From Chlamydiota bacterium (GTDB lineage: Bacteria > Chlamydiota > Chlamydiia > Chlamydiales > Rhabdochlamydiaceae), in assembly GCA_026398435.1 (NCBI GenBank), contig JAPLSW010000076.1, positions 7,609 to 54,396 on the forward strand: a stretch of 46,788 bases of DNA, given 5' to 3'. The position numbers were made by a program, and so were the translations under genes. Below, piece after piece: positions 26,401 through 34,449 of the stretch. Below the pieces are notes generated by a model. The model was not told the DNA's origin, ran no database searches, and saw only the letters and a program-made list of their open reading frames with translations. Position 1 is the stretch's first letter, and the number at the start of each line of letters is the position of its first letter.

Positions 26401-26685
26401 AATAGACTGGGAGAGGCCAATAGTCCTGAAGAAGTGGATACGATAGCAACCGAGATGCAAGATCGATTTGGAAAAATGCCGCTACCGGCTATCTGGCTAT
26501 GCTCCCTTACCAAAATCCGTCAAATCGCGGCCCTTAAAGGGATCAGTTATATCAAGCTCGATAAGCTAACGATGACCTTTGAAAAGCAAAAGGGACAAGT
26601 GTCCCACAAACAAATAGTTACACTTCCCTCTACAAAAAAACCCCTCGAATTTGAAAAAGCAATAATTGAGCTTCTAAAAAATTAA
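23404..26685 (+). CDS. mfd: transcription-repair coupling factor Mfd
   Basis: Mfd removes RNA polymerase stalled at DNA lesions and recruits UvrA. The N-terminal UvrB-like module (residues 1-340) has IRGGILDVFPI and GSRTKLFSSFEEHLKK. An RNA-polymerase-interacting domain starts near 450 (LSVGDIVVHFHNGIGKYLG). The superfamily 2 translocase follows, with Walker A GDVGYGKTE near 602 and the DEEQ box in IDEEQRFG near 707. The TRG-type segment DLYQLRGRVGRW comes after it, and a C-terminal D7 domain ends the protein. The 1093-residue length is normal. The start is a GTG at 23404, overlapping the alaS stop by 7 nt; the frame has no better ATG. It ends in a 4-nt overlap with convergent amn. Confidence 0.96.
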   Translation: MLKEILESPALAFYADTATKEPSLLVEGLWDGPKALLCLLAAKATNKHIVIISGAREDRLLDDLSFFGEGTVLDLLPWETLPGEDIAPSSDITGKRLEILHAITKAKKPLIIHCSLQALLQRTISPKTLQKLCHEWKKGDTICFSKLSDFLINLGYKKMPIASDKGEFAIRGGILDVFPISAPEPYRLDFFGDTLEEIRTYDPVGQRSNKKVDRLFLSPASEWQLLKTEESPSLLWDYVGDNTMVFFNELLTIEDHYVALQGLPGSRTKLFSSFEEHLKKIKDLQKVLFSHQPVEELSSVAMKEKTGRSFYSGKNPLQELSFEFIDSKIKTKRWGHPFIEIGDYFSILDNKQSATADEIFLAISRFSKSPLHLHFICASEAEEKKLKERITVENIQLPKESYFERGYLTSGFVLADTQLAILPLAELTHRYKARRQKWRNTYHTPASEFHELSVGDIVVHFHNGIGKYLGVEKKTNHLGTVAEYLIIEYAETSKLFVPIAQSHLVSRYIGSREEIPTLSTLGSPRWQKTCVQAQKSIIGYAKELLQRTAEREIRGGFAFNADSDDMVMFEEEFPFVETEDQTTAISDIKKDMISPKAMDRLICGDVGYGKTEVAMRAAAKAVLDGKKQVAVLVPTTILAMQHYENFKERMASFAIEVGVVSRFLPAKEIKKTLEKVAAGTIDILVGTHRIISGDVLFKDLGLIIIDEEQRFGVRAKEHLKKAKIGVDCLTLSATPIPRTLYLSLIGAKEISVINTPPQDRLPIKSVLADRDPAIIKNALLRELSRDGQSFFIHNRVESILQVRDELQKMLPQARIIAGHGQMEADELDAVFHSFKSGQADILVATTIVENGIDIPNANTILIDRADQFGMADLYQLRGRVGRWNRPAYAYFLTSKGQKLPEIARKRLYALMESSGHGGGMKVAMRDLEIRGAGDILGIQQSGQISAIGFHLYCKLLKKTVEALKKNQPIYFVETKLESSIDARLPDDYINEPSLRMEIYNRLGEANSPEEVDTIATEMQDRFGKMPLPAIWLCSLTKIRQIAALKGISYIKLDKLTMTFEKQKGQVSHKQIVTLPSTKKPLEFEKAIIELLKN

Positions 26686-27503
26686 GGCTTTTTCTCTTTA
26701 GGAGTGCCAAGACCTATATTTCTATGGTAGGCCCCTTTGATATGATGAATCTGCATCGCTTCTGCCCGCTTTAATATGGCCACACCTTTTTCTACATGAT
26801 CTGCCATATGTAGCTCGTAAACAGATGCCGAGCTTTTTTTTGTTTTAATTCCATCTGGATTCAGAGGAAGATCGGAAATGAGAAGTAAAGCCCCGAGGGT
26901 GAATTTTCTTTTGTAGCTAGCAGCAAATAATGTTGCACACTCCATTTCAATGGCCTGCGCCTTGGAGTTTTTAAGTTTAGTTTTAAACTCTTCATTAAAC
27001 TCCCAAAACCGCATATTCGTGGTATAGGTGATGCCGATATGGTAAATGGCTTTTTGCTCTTCTAACACATCAGTTGTCGCTTTTTGCATAAGGAAATTAG
27101 CAAGAGCTGGCACCTCTGCCGGAAAATAAAAGTCTGAGGTCCCCTCTCCCCGAATACTTGCTACAGGAACAAGGTATTCTCCTATCTGATATCTTCTTCT
27201 AAGGCCACCACACATGCCAAGGACAAGGCTTGATTTGAAAGGGAGAAACGAGCAGAGATCTACAACAAGCGCGGCTGCCGGCGACCCTATTTTAAAATCA
27301 AGAATGCTAACTTTTTCTTTGGGACAGTGAGCTACTTTAAAGACAGAGCCATCGATGACCTTCACACCTCTTGTCTCTGCGAAATAGTCGACATACCTCG
27401 GGAAGTTGGTCAAAAGAAGGTTAGGTTGAAACTGATCTATATCACTGCCTGAATATCTTTCTAAAGTTTCTTTAGCGAACTGTTCTTCTTGGATTCCGAC
27501 CAT
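26682..27503 (-). CDS. amn: AMP nucleosidase
   Basis: Amn hydrolyses AMP to adenine and ribose 5-phosphate. The protein has the nucleoside-phosphorylase fold motifs: SSLVLGMCGGLRRRYQIGEYLVP near the centre, FYFPAEVPAL in the loop, and the purine/ribose-binding AQAIEMECATLFAASY. DLPLNPDGIKTKKS near residue 225 is characteristic of AMP nucleosidases. Only the catalytic domain is present (273 residues against about 480 in E. coli), as in chlamydial Amn proteins from memory. The start at 27503 (MVGIQEEQFAKE) is chosen for GAAGG about 8 nt upstream; the open frame to 27569 adds an unsupported leader. It is convergent with mfd and lies near efp, as in Chlamydia. Confidence 0.9.
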   Translation of the reverse strand: MVGIQEEQFAKETLERYSGSDIDQFQPNLLLTNFPRYVDYFAETRGVKVIDGSVFKVAHCPKEKVSILDFKIGSPAAALVVDLCSFLPFKSSLVLGMCGGLRRRYQIGEYLVPVASIRGEGTSDFYFPAEVPALANFLMQKATTDVLEEQKAIYHIGITYTTNMRFWEFNEEFKTKLKNSKAQAIEMECATLFAASYKRKFTLGALLLISDLPLNPDGIKTKKSSASVYELHMADHVEKGVAILKRAEAMQIHHIKGAYHRNIGLGTPKEKKP

Positions 27504-27712
27504 AGAGCGACCTTCTTTAGGGTATTTTAGTATTAGCCGTAGTCTATCGGAATTGTAAACAATAATCAATAAACATATTGTTAACTTGAGATAATAGAAT
27601 AAATTTCAAAACAGCGATTTGCTTAAATGAATTCTACACAAAGTCAACTAATAGTAGATGAATAACAGCATATCAATTACACTCTCCGCATTATTTTAAA
27701 TTAGGATCTACT

Positions 27713-28789
27713 ATGTCAATCTCTGATTTCACCAAATTAAACAGCCGATATGAAGCCATAAATGCTTCATTTGTAGCTTTCGCTGGAAGCGATTTCTCAA
27801 GCCCAGAGCTGCAACTGGCAGCTCACGAAGAATTAAAAGAAAAAGTTCTAAACCTCTACAGATCTGTTACCGGCATGATAATGGGATTAGTCCCCCTGCC
27901 TGACGACATTGAAGAACTCGATAGCTCCGTACGAACGTTAAGAACTAGAGTGTCATCATTTACATTGGGTTCTGTATCTCCGGATAGCACCCATTCCGGG
28001 GTAGCTTCCCCTTTAACAAGAAGTCCAGATCTTTCCGACCTTCTTGAAAGAATGCAACTTAGAGCTCCTGGCCAAAAAGAAGCCTCTTCAATAAGATCAG
28101 AAAACGACAGCCCGTTAAAAAAAGTATGCCCTTCAGAGAGGGCACCAACCGCGGATGAATCTTTGGTCTTTAGCCCAGGGTCTAGCATTCGAAGTGGCCA
28201 AAAAAAACGCCATATCGCAATGGGAGCCAGTTCCCTTTCCTCTTCAGTTAAACCAGAGATCGTAGAGCTACTTAAATCTAAAGATATTGCCACAAAAAAA
28301 CTTCTTAAAGCGGCCCTTCAAGCAATTATTGACGATTACCCAGAAATGGGGATGTTTAAGGATTTACCGTCCGAAATGATTATGTTTACCCAATTACACA
28401 TTGCCTCTGAAGCTGTGCAAAAAATAGCCGGCATTCAGCCAAGTATTTGGAATCAGGAAATTCTAGCGGCTGTCAGAACTAGTCTTTCTGATATCGATTT
28501 AGAATATCCCGAATTTGCAAATCCGGCTGGAGATTGCCCAATAGAGATCCATGAGGCGCTCCCTAAATTGCTAGAGCCCGACCAAAGAGCCGCTCTTAAA
28601 AAATGGAAAGTGCAACTTCGCTCCCTCCTCATTGCAGCCCCAGCCCTTATTCCAGCACAGATGCTAATGCTCGCAACGCAAAGTTACTACCAGATTATGA
28701 AGGATCTGCCCTATATAGTCTGGTCTCAAGAAGACCCTATAGTGCAAATTAGCAGGGTTTATAACCTTGTGAAGCGTCAAGGTATTTAA
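27713..28789 (+). CDS. unknown protein with Ser-rich disordered centre, candidate effector
   Basis: I do not recognise this 358-residue protein. Residues 1-75 are helical. Residues about 80-170 are rich in Ser, Pro and Arg (SPLTRSPDL, SSIRSENDSP, SPGSSIRSGQKK) and look disordered. Residues 175-355 are helical again, with conserved-looking hydrophobic patches (LLKAALQAIIDDYPEMGMF, SLLIAAPALIPAQMLMLATQSYYQ). AGGA lies 8 nt before the ATG. The next gene starts 2 nt after its stop, so they form an operon. The disordered middle, lack of a signal peptide and lone position near housekeeping genes resemble chlamydial type III effectors, but nothing proves secretion. Confidence 0.6.
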   Translation: MSISDFTKLNSRYEAINASFVAFAGSDFSSPELQLAAHEELKEKVLNLYRSVTGMIMGLVPLPDDIEELDSSVRTLRTRVSSFTLGSVSPDSTHSGVASPLTRSPDLSDLLERMQLRAPGQKEASSIRSENDSPLKKVCPSERAPTADESLVFSPGSSIRSGQKKRHIAMGASSLSSSVKPEIVELLKSKDIATKKLLKAALQAIIDDYPEMGMFKDLPSEMIMFTQLHIASEAVQKIAGIQPSIWNQEILAAVRTSLSDIDLEYPEFANPAGDCPIEIHEALPKLLEPDQRAALKKWKVQLRSLLIAAPALIPAQMLMLATQSYYQIMKDLPYIVWSQEDPIVQISRVYNLVKRQGI

Positions 28790-28791
28790 CT

Positions 28792-29463
28792 ATGGCAATT
28801 AGATCTATTAATTTAGACAATTCTATGGGAGCGACCCTTCGAGGGATAAAAAGAGAGCTGCTACCTCTCAACATGAAACTTGCCATAGTAGAGGGAGAGG
28901 TTATCAATCCAACAGGTGTAGATGAGGCTTCTAGAAGAGCGCTTTTAACCGGCATTGCCGCTTTTTGTGGCGCCTATCCTCTAGCCACACAAATCACCAT
29001 CTCTACTAGAAAATACGAAAGAGCCCTATCTTCCGAGGTGAAAGTTTCGAAAATATTTCTAGATATTATAGCCTCCTCTACAGCTCTAGTTGGCACCGTT
29101 TTTTCCTTACTACCTGCGATAGTTCCCAGTAGACAAGTTGATGAGCAATTCACTGAAGAATTAAGGCTAAAATATTTCGGACAATGGGGAGTTGTGTGGA
29201 CAACCGCAACACTTGCTACAATTGTTAGCCTGAAGATCTTTGCCTCTACATGTCTTCCTGATGAAGAAACAAATAGATCCCTACTAAACCGTCTTTGGAC
29301 AGAGCTTGACGGAAGGGCCCCGGAAGCTCTTATAGAAGCCGGCGATAATTTACGACACCAATTCGCAACTCATGCACTGACATATAGCTACTTATGCCAA
29401 AGATTTCATCTCGAGCCACCTAGAGACTTTAAAAACATAATAAGCTTATATTCCAGGCATTAA
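28792..29463 (+). CDS. unknown membrane protein with Inc-like paired hydrophobic segments
   Basis: This 223-residue protein has two strong hydrophobic stretches at about 88-111 (IFLDIIASSTALVGTVFSLLPAIV) and 131-151, separated by only 20 residues, plus a weaker one at 50-68. Paired membrane helices with a short loop and hydrophilic ends are the hallmark of chlamydial inclusion-membrane (Inc) proteins, which have little sequence similarity to one another. The N-terminal 45 residues are soluble and the C-terminal 70 are helical (RSLLNRLWTELDGRAPEALIEAG). It begins 2 nt after the upstream gene, so the two are expressed together and may act together. An ordinary inner-membrane protein cannot be excluded. 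Confidence 0.6.
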   Translation: MAIRSINLDNSMGATLRGIKRELLPLNMKLAIVEGEVINPTGVDEASRRALLTGIAAFCGAYPLATQITISTRKYERALSSEVKVSKIFLDIIASSTALVGTVFSLLPAIVPSRQVDEQFTEELRLKYFGQWGVVWTTATLATIVSLKIFASTCLPDEETNRSLLNRLWTELDGRAPEALIEAGDNLRHQFATHALTYSYLCQRFHLEPPRDFKNIISLYSRH

Positions 29464-29561
29464 AAAAAAGCCCACTAAGAGGATAGTTTAAAAGTTGCAA
29501 TTTAAAAAGAACCTCTTCAAAATCCCCTCTTTTTACCTAGTAAAACCCTTAGGAAAATCTT

Positions 29562-30125
29562 ATGGCCCAATATAGCACCGGCGACCTAAAGCCTGGCTTC
29601 AAAATAGAAGTTGACGGAGAGCCTTACAACGTTGTTTCTAACGAATTTGTAAAGCCCGGAAAAGGACAACCTTTCAATAGGGTTAAAGTTAGAAACCTTA
29701 AGACAACTCGCGTTATAGAAAAAACATTTAAGTCAGGCGATAAAGTAGCGGTTGCTGACATCGAAGAGAACAAAATGCGCATGCTCTATAAAGAAAGCGA
29801 CGGCGTAGTGTTTATGGATGAAAAAACCTTCGATCAAATTACCATTCCTTTAGCTCTTATAGGAGACAATGAGCAGTGGCTTATGGAAGAAGTTCTCTAT
29901 GATATTATGTTCTATAAAGGGGAACCAATCGATCTCCAACCACCGACCTTCATGGAAATGAAGATCACAGAAACAGCTCCCGGCGTTCGTGGTGACACTT
30001 CAGGAAGAGCCCTCAAATCGGCCGTTACTGAAACAGGTGGTAAAATTCAGGTTCCTCTTTTCATCGAAGAAGGACAGAAAATTAAAATCGACACTCGTAC
30101 AGGCGAGTATGTTTCTAGAATCTAA
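29562..30125 (+). CDS. efp: elongation factor P
   Basis: EF-P binds the ribosome between the P and E sites and relieves stalling at consecutive prolines. The 187 residues form the three usual domains. Lys34 sits in EFVKPGKGQPF, the loop that reaches the peptidyl-transfer centre; it aligns with the beta-lysylated Lys34 of E. coli. The C-terminal signature is in VPLFIEEGQKIKIDTRTGEYVSR. AGGA precedes the ATG by about 8 nt. The downstream gene is a lysyl-tRNA-synthetase-like EpmA that starts inside the efp end, so modification enzyme and substrate are encoded together. Chlamydiae commonly carry two EF-P genes, from memory; this would be the one near amn. Confidence 0.97.
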   Translation: MAQYSTGDLKPGFKIEVDGEPYNVVSNEFVKPGKGQPFNRVKVRNLKTTRVIEKTFKSGDKVAVADIEENKMRMLYKESDGVVFMDEKTFDQITIPLALIGDNEQWLMEEVLYDIMFYKGEPIDLQPPTFMEMKITETAPGVRGDTSGRALKSAVTETGGKIQVPLFIEEGQKIKIDTRTGEYVSRI

Positions 30126-31059
30126 GATCCCCCTTCTAAAAGACCGCGCTCATATGTTTCATAGGGCGCGTCTTTTTTTTTCAGCCTTAGGTCTTTTAGA
30201 AGTAGATACTCCCATCTTAAGTCCCGCGGCCCCCATCGATGTTCACATCGATATCATGACAACGCAGATGCATGATGGACGGACGGGATTCTTTCACAGC
30301 TCTCCCGAATATGCGATGAAACGGCTGATAGCCGCAGGCCTTACCGACATCTACCAGATAAGCCATGTATTCCGCTTTGGGGAAGAAGGAAGACTTCACA
30401 ACCCTGAATTTACTATGGCGGAGTGGTACCAAAAAGACTGCTCTTTTACAAAAATCATCAAAGACACTCTGGATTTTATCAGACTATTTTTAGGTGATAT
30501 CCCCGATGCCCAGATGAGCTATAGGGATCTTGTAATGAAGTATACCGGTATCGATTATCGATCAGCCTCTATAGAAGATCTTGCTGGCTATATAAAAGAG
30601 CAATCTGAAGGATATCCGCAAGATCTCTTGTCTTGGGATAAAGACACCCTTTTGCAGTATATCATAAGCTTTTTTATAGAACCTGATTTAGGCAAAGAGG
30701 AACTTTTTGTACTAAAATACTTCCCTGCAAGCCAAGGGGCCTTAGCAAAACTCCAAATGGTGGGCGATGAAATGGTGGCGGAACGTTTTGAGGTCTATTA
30801 TCAAGGGATCGAGCTTGCCAACGGCTATCACGAACTGACAGATCCGAAAGAGCAAAAAAAGAGACTTCAAGAATCTAACCTGAAGAGAATCTCTCTTGGC
30901 AAAAAAGAAATGCCCGTTGATTTAGAGCTTATTGCAGCATTAGAAAAAGGGCTTCCCGACTGCTCAGGGGTAGCTGTCGGGTTCGATCGCCTTATGATGC
31001 TACGTCATAAAAAAGAAAGCCTATCTCCTGCAGTCCCCTTTACATGGAGCGAGATCTAG
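30109..31059 (+). CDS. epmA: EF-P lysine ligase (GenX/PoxA, EpmA)
   Basis: EpmA is a truncated class II lysyl-tRNA synthetase paralogue that attaches (R)-beta-lysine to Lys34 of EF-P. The 316-residue product lacks the N-terminal anticodon-binding domain and begins directly with RARLFFSALGLLEVDTPIL. Motif 2 is visible as ISHVFRFGEEGRLHNPEFT and motif 3 as SGVAVGFDRLMML. ELANGYHELTD is the lysine-binding strand. The start at 30109 overlaps efp by 17 nt; the frame is open further upstream, but those codons lie wholly inside efp. It ends in a 4-nt overlap with convergent nadE. The second enzyme, EpmB, is not in the window. Confidence 0.9.
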   Translation: MFLESKIPLLKDRAHMFHRARLFFSALGLLEVDTPILSPAAPIDVHIDIMTTQMHDGRTGFFHSSPEYAMKRLIAAGLTDIYQISHVFRFGEEGRLHNPEFTMAEWYQKDCSFTKIIKDTLDFIRLFLGDIPDAQMSYRDLVMKYTGIDYRSASIEDLAGYIKEQSEGYPQDLLSWDKDTLLQYIISFFIEPDLGKEELFVLKYFPASQGALAKLQMVGDEMVAERFEVYYQGIELANGYHELTDPKEQKKRLQESNLKRISLGKKEMPVDLELIAALEKGLPDCSGVAVGFDRLMMLRHKKESLSPAVPFTWSEI

Positions 31060-32690
31060 ATCCATCCTTGAACGATTGGATATTTTCTTCCCACTCTAAA
31101 AGCTTTCTTACTCACCCGGATGCCGGGGGCGGCTTGACGCCTTTTATATTCTGCCCTGTGGATCCTTCTTACAAGATCTAGTACGAGTTCAATTGCGAGT
31201 CCGTGCTTTTTAGAAATCTCTTCCGGTGAGAGATATTCTTCGATATATGACTGCAGGACCTTATCGACAACTGCGTAATCGGGAAGGGAATCACTATCTT
31301 TTTGGTTAGGCCTAAGTTCTGCTGATGGTGCCTTTTCAATAGTTGATAAAGGAATAATCTCCCCATTTCTATTAATCCAACGGGCCAGATCATACACCTG
31401 CGTTTTGGTGACATCGGAGATGACACTGAGCCCCCCACACATATCTCCATAAAGGGTGCAATATCCCATGGCCATCTCACTTTTATTTCCAGTGCTGAGG
31501 ACCACATAGCCAAATTTATTAGAAAATGCCATAAGGATCATACCGCGTATGCGCGCTTGCAGATTTTCTTCGGTAGTATCAGGGGCCATTCCTTCAAAAT
31601 AAGGAGCTAGTAAATCGAGAAAAGATTGGAAGGGCTTTTCGATCTGCATCTCTTCATACGCGATACCGAGCTTTGCAGCAATCTCTTTAGCATCGGTAAC
31701 GCTCGATGCCGAGCTGTAGCGTGAAGGCATAGCTACGGCTAAAACATTCTCTTTGCCAAGGGCATCGACTGCTATGCATGCGACAAGAGCGGAATCTATC
31801 CCACCAGATAATCCTAGACACCCTTTTTTGAATCCCGACTTATGAAAGTAATCTCTAACGCCCATTACAAGGGCAGAATAGAGGTCATGCAGGGGATCAT
31901 ATTGTAGAGGGCAAGACGCAGTCTTCGCTTCTATATCAACAAGCATCTCATCCTCTTCAAAGCCTTTTGCGAGCTGGGCTAGCTGCCCCTCTTTATCAAT
32001 ATATACACTATATCCATCAAAAATGAGTTGGTCATTCCCTCCTACCTGGCAACAAAGGAGAACGGGGCATTTTAATGTTTTAGCAGCCTTCATACAGACC
32101 TTCACCCTAACATCGGGCTTTTGGTATTGGTAGGGAGATGCGGAAAGGTTTAAGAGAACATCAGGCTTAAATTTTTCAAGCTCCTGGACTGGATCTCTAT
32201 GGTATTTTGTGAAGTCGACATATCCTGCATGCTGCCATATGTCTTCACAGATAATGATACCGACCTTTTTCCCCTTGCACTTCCAAATATTCATCTCAGT
32301 ACCCGGCTCAAAATACCGTCTTTCATCAAATACATCGTAGGTCGGAAGAAGCCATTTATCCTGGAAGCCCAGGAGCTTGCCATCTTCGATGACGGCGGCG
32401 CTATTTAGAAGGGATTTCTCCCCTTTGCCCATATTTCTTCGAACAACACCCACAACAACAAAAAGCCTAGAAGAAGCTCTAATGATTTTTTCTAAATATT
32501 TCTCCATAGAATCTACGAAAGATCTGTGAAGAAGAAGGTCTTCAGGGGGATATCCGGAAATGGTAAGTTCCGGAAAAAGAACGATATCGACCTCTTTAGT
32601 TCTGGCTCTATCTAAAGTTTCAATAATTTTCTGTGTATTTCCTTCAAGATCGCCAATGATTAAATTGAGCTGAGCTACCAGTATTCTCAT
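31056..32690 (-). CDS. nadE: glutamine-dependent NAD+ synthetase
   Basis: This enzyme makes NAD+ from deamido-NAD+, ATP and glutamine. The N-terminal nitrilase-type glutaminase domain (1-260) carries the triad Glu41 (FPELTISGYPPEDLL), Lys111 (QDKWLLPTYDVFDERRYF) and Cys147 (IIICEDIW). The C-terminal ATP-pyrophosphatase domain has the P-loop LGLSGGIDSALVA near residue 295 and LSTGNKSEMAMGYCTLYGDM further on. At 544 residues it is complete. Chlamydia trachomatis is thought to depend on host NAD, so this gene suggests more independent cofactor synthesis here. No other NAD-pathway gene is in the window. Confidence 0.95.
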   Translation of the reverse strand: MRILVAQLNLIIGDLEGNTQKIIETLDRARTKEVDIVLFPELTISGYPPEDLLLHRSFVDSMEKYLEKIIRASSRLFVVVGVVRRNMGKGEKSLLNSAAVIEDGKLLGFQDKWLLPTYDVFDERRYFEPGTEMNIWKCKGKKVGIIICEDIWQHAGYVDFTKYHRDPVQELEKFKPDVLLNLSASPYQYQKPDVRVKVCMKAAKTLKCPVLLCCQVGGNDQLIFDGYSVYIDKEGQLAQLAKGFEEDEMLVDIEAKTASCPLQYDPLHDLYSALVMGVRDYFHKSGFKKGCLGLSGGIDSALVACIAVDALGKENVLAVAMPSRYSSASSVTDAKEIAAKLGIAYEEMQIEKPFQSFLDLLAPYFEGMAPDTTEENLQARIRGMILMAFSNKFGYVVLSTGNKSEMAMGYCTLYGDMCGGLSVISDVTKTQVYDLARWINRNGEIIPLSTIEKAPSAELRPNQKDSDSLPDYAVVDKVLQSYIEEYLSPEEISKKHGLAIELVLDLVRRIHRAEYKRRQAAPGIRVSKKAFRVGRKYPIVQGWI

Positions 32691-32989
32691 TAAAAACTTC
32701 CTATGGGTAAAACTATTTTAGATATGATGCTTTAGCCTGTTTTAAGACAAGAATAAAGTGCTTTTTGCTTGGCCAGATACGACCCTATCTCTTTTCAGAA
32801 TCTGCTCCGAACTCCAAATACAACTTAGAAAAAGGATTCAAATCGTCGCTTAAGTAAGATGAAAGTCGACGTATTGCTGTCCTCAAGCACCTGATTAATA
32901 GGTTGTAAATCTCTTACAACCTGATTTCTGCATGGGTAATAATAGGAGTAGATAAGAAGCTGGAGGCATTCTTAAGCTGGTTATGCAGA
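32691..32989. other. intergenic stretch with a small hairpin, no gene seen
   Basis: This 299-bp gap separates two minus-strand genes. No open frame or recognisable remnant was found, though two frames hold short open stretches that could be decayed coding DNA. A 9-bp hairpin (AGGTTGTAA, loop, TTACAACCT) lies at 32900-32922 and may help end the ATPase transcript; it has no clear T-run. Confidence 0.4.
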
Positions 32990-34300
32990 TTAAGTCCTCT
33001 GGATAAGAGATCGTAATTCTTCAATAAGGTATAGCGGACAATTAAGGATGTCTCCATCTTTTCTTAAATTCATGGGCGACGTGCGAATAAGCATTTTGGG
33101 TTGGTAAGTATCTCCATAAACTCTGAGGCTTTTCTTCTTTGAAGAATTTCCTGATTTAACTTCTAAGGGGTAAATGAAGTCATCTTGCTCTATAATAAAA
33201 TCGAGTTCAGCTTTGCCCTCGCTCGTCCAATAAAACAAAGGATATTGGCTATGAACAAGTTCTTGTGCTACATAATTTTCAGTGATAGCGCCTCGAAACT
33301 CTTGAAAAAGTTCATTTTCATGAAGAATTGTTTTGGCAGAGAGATTCGACATAGCTCCAAGTAAACCCACATCGACTAGATAAATTTTAAAAGCATTCAA
33401 ATCTGCGTAAGCAGATAAAGGGATTTTTGGAGTACTAATCAATGGTACCTTATAGATCAAGCCGGCTTCCATAAGCCATTGCAAAGCCGCTTCAAATTCT
33501 TTAGCTCTGCCTCCTTCTCGAATAGCAGAATAGATGAATTTTTTGTTTTCTTTGGCTAGTTGAGTTGGAATCGAACCCCATGCTTGATTGATTTTCATGA
33601 TGTGCTCTTTTGGAGCATGCTTGGCAAAATCCAAGCTATAGGCGTTCAGAATCGCGGTTTGAATTTCTCGAACTTTGGAAACATTTTGTGAGTCAATATA
33701 TTCAGCAACAGCTTCTGGCATCCCACCTACGAATAAATACTCTTTAAAATACATCAATAACTTTTCATGCAAGTTTGGGGGAAGAGGTTCTATATTTTTT
33801 TGCTCTTCGACAAAAGTTTTTAATCGGGATTCTTTTAAGGCTTCAAGAAATTCCAAAAAGCTTAAAGGATATAGTGAAAGAAATTGAACCTTTCCTACGG
33901 GGAATCCTTTGACGTGAGCTAGCTTTACTCCAAGGAGGGATCCAGCTGCTACAATGTGTTGTTCTGGAGCATTTTCACAAAAGTATTTGAGACTATTGAG
34001 TGCATTTGGACATTCTTGGATCTCATCGAAAATAAGAAGCGTTTTTCCCTCAATGATTTCGGCGTTCATTTCGATGGTCAAGGCTTTCAAAATCATTTTA
34101 TGATCCAAACTTGCATCAAAAAGTTGGCAGAGCCTCGGATTGCTTTCAAAGTTTAAATAAACGGTGTTTTTATATTCTTGCTCGCCGAATCTCTTTAATA
34201 CAAAGGTTTTGCCTACTTGTCGAGCCCCCATAAGGATTAAAGGTTTCCTTTTAGGTTGGCATTTCCAGGCGCGGAGGGTATTCATAATAATTCTTTTCAT
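32990..34300 (-). CDS. stand-alone ATPase, AAA_14/DUF4143 family
   Basis: This 436-residue protein has an N-terminal AAA_14 ATPase: Walker A GARQVGKTF at 25-33, Walker B LLIFDEIQE at 88-96, and the sensor AAGSLLGV. The C-terminal DUF4143 part ends with a PD-(D/E)xK-like motif, ELDFIIEQ followed by YPLEVKSG, near residues 365-385. It may be a nuclease or a DNA-binding remnant. Family members are common in bacteria, often in multiple decayed copies, and their biological role is not established. It stands alone, behind two GTTCCAAAAAGTG direct repeats, next to an IscB-like relic. The decayed ATPase at 18146-18328 belongs to the same general class. Confidence 0.88.
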   Translation of the reverse strand: MKRIIMNTLRAWKCQPKRKPLILMGARQVGKTFVLKRFGEQEYKNTVYLNFESNPRLCQLFDASLDHKMILKALTIEMNAEIIEGKTLLIFDEIQECPNALNSLKYFCENAPEQHIVAAGSLLGVKLAHVKGFPVGKVQFLSLYPLSFLEFLEALKESRLKTFVEEQKNIEPLPPNLHEKLLMYFKEYLFVGGMPEAVAEYIDSQNVSKVREIQTAILNAYSLDFAKHAPKEHIMKINQAWGSIPTQLAKENKKFIYSAIREGGRAKEFEAALQWLMEAGLIYKVPLISTPKIPLSAYADLNAFKIYLVDVGLLGAMSNLSAKTILHENELFQEFRGAITENYVAQELVHSQYPLFYWTSEGKAELDFIIEQDDFIYPLEVKSGNSSKKKSLRVYGDTYQPKMLIRTSPMNLRKDGDILNCPLYLIEELRSLIQRT

Positions 34301-34331
34301 GCCTTTATCTTACCTAATCTCCCATTTATTT

Positions 34332-34376
34332 GTTCCAAAAAGTGTTGCTTAGTCCATTTTTTCGTTCCAAAAAGTG
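34332..34376 (-). promoter_or_regulatory. two 13-bp direct repeats before the ATPase gene
   Basis: GTTCCAAAAAGTG is repeated exactly at 34332-34344 and 34364-34376. The spacing of 32 bp equals about three helical turns, so two protein molecules could bind on the same face. The sites lie 32-76 bp before the ATPase start, and operator function is inferred from that position. Confidence 0.55.
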
Positions 34377-34449
34377 CATTGCGCATCCCAAGCTATTTAA
34401 ATAGAGCTGCTTAGCATTCCTCCCTATATCAAGCAGGAGCGCCTTATCA

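Noticed and set aside
29989..30108. Upstream extension of the epmA frame
   Set aside because: It lies wholly inside efp in another frame and adds residues without homology; the ATG at 30109 fits the family.
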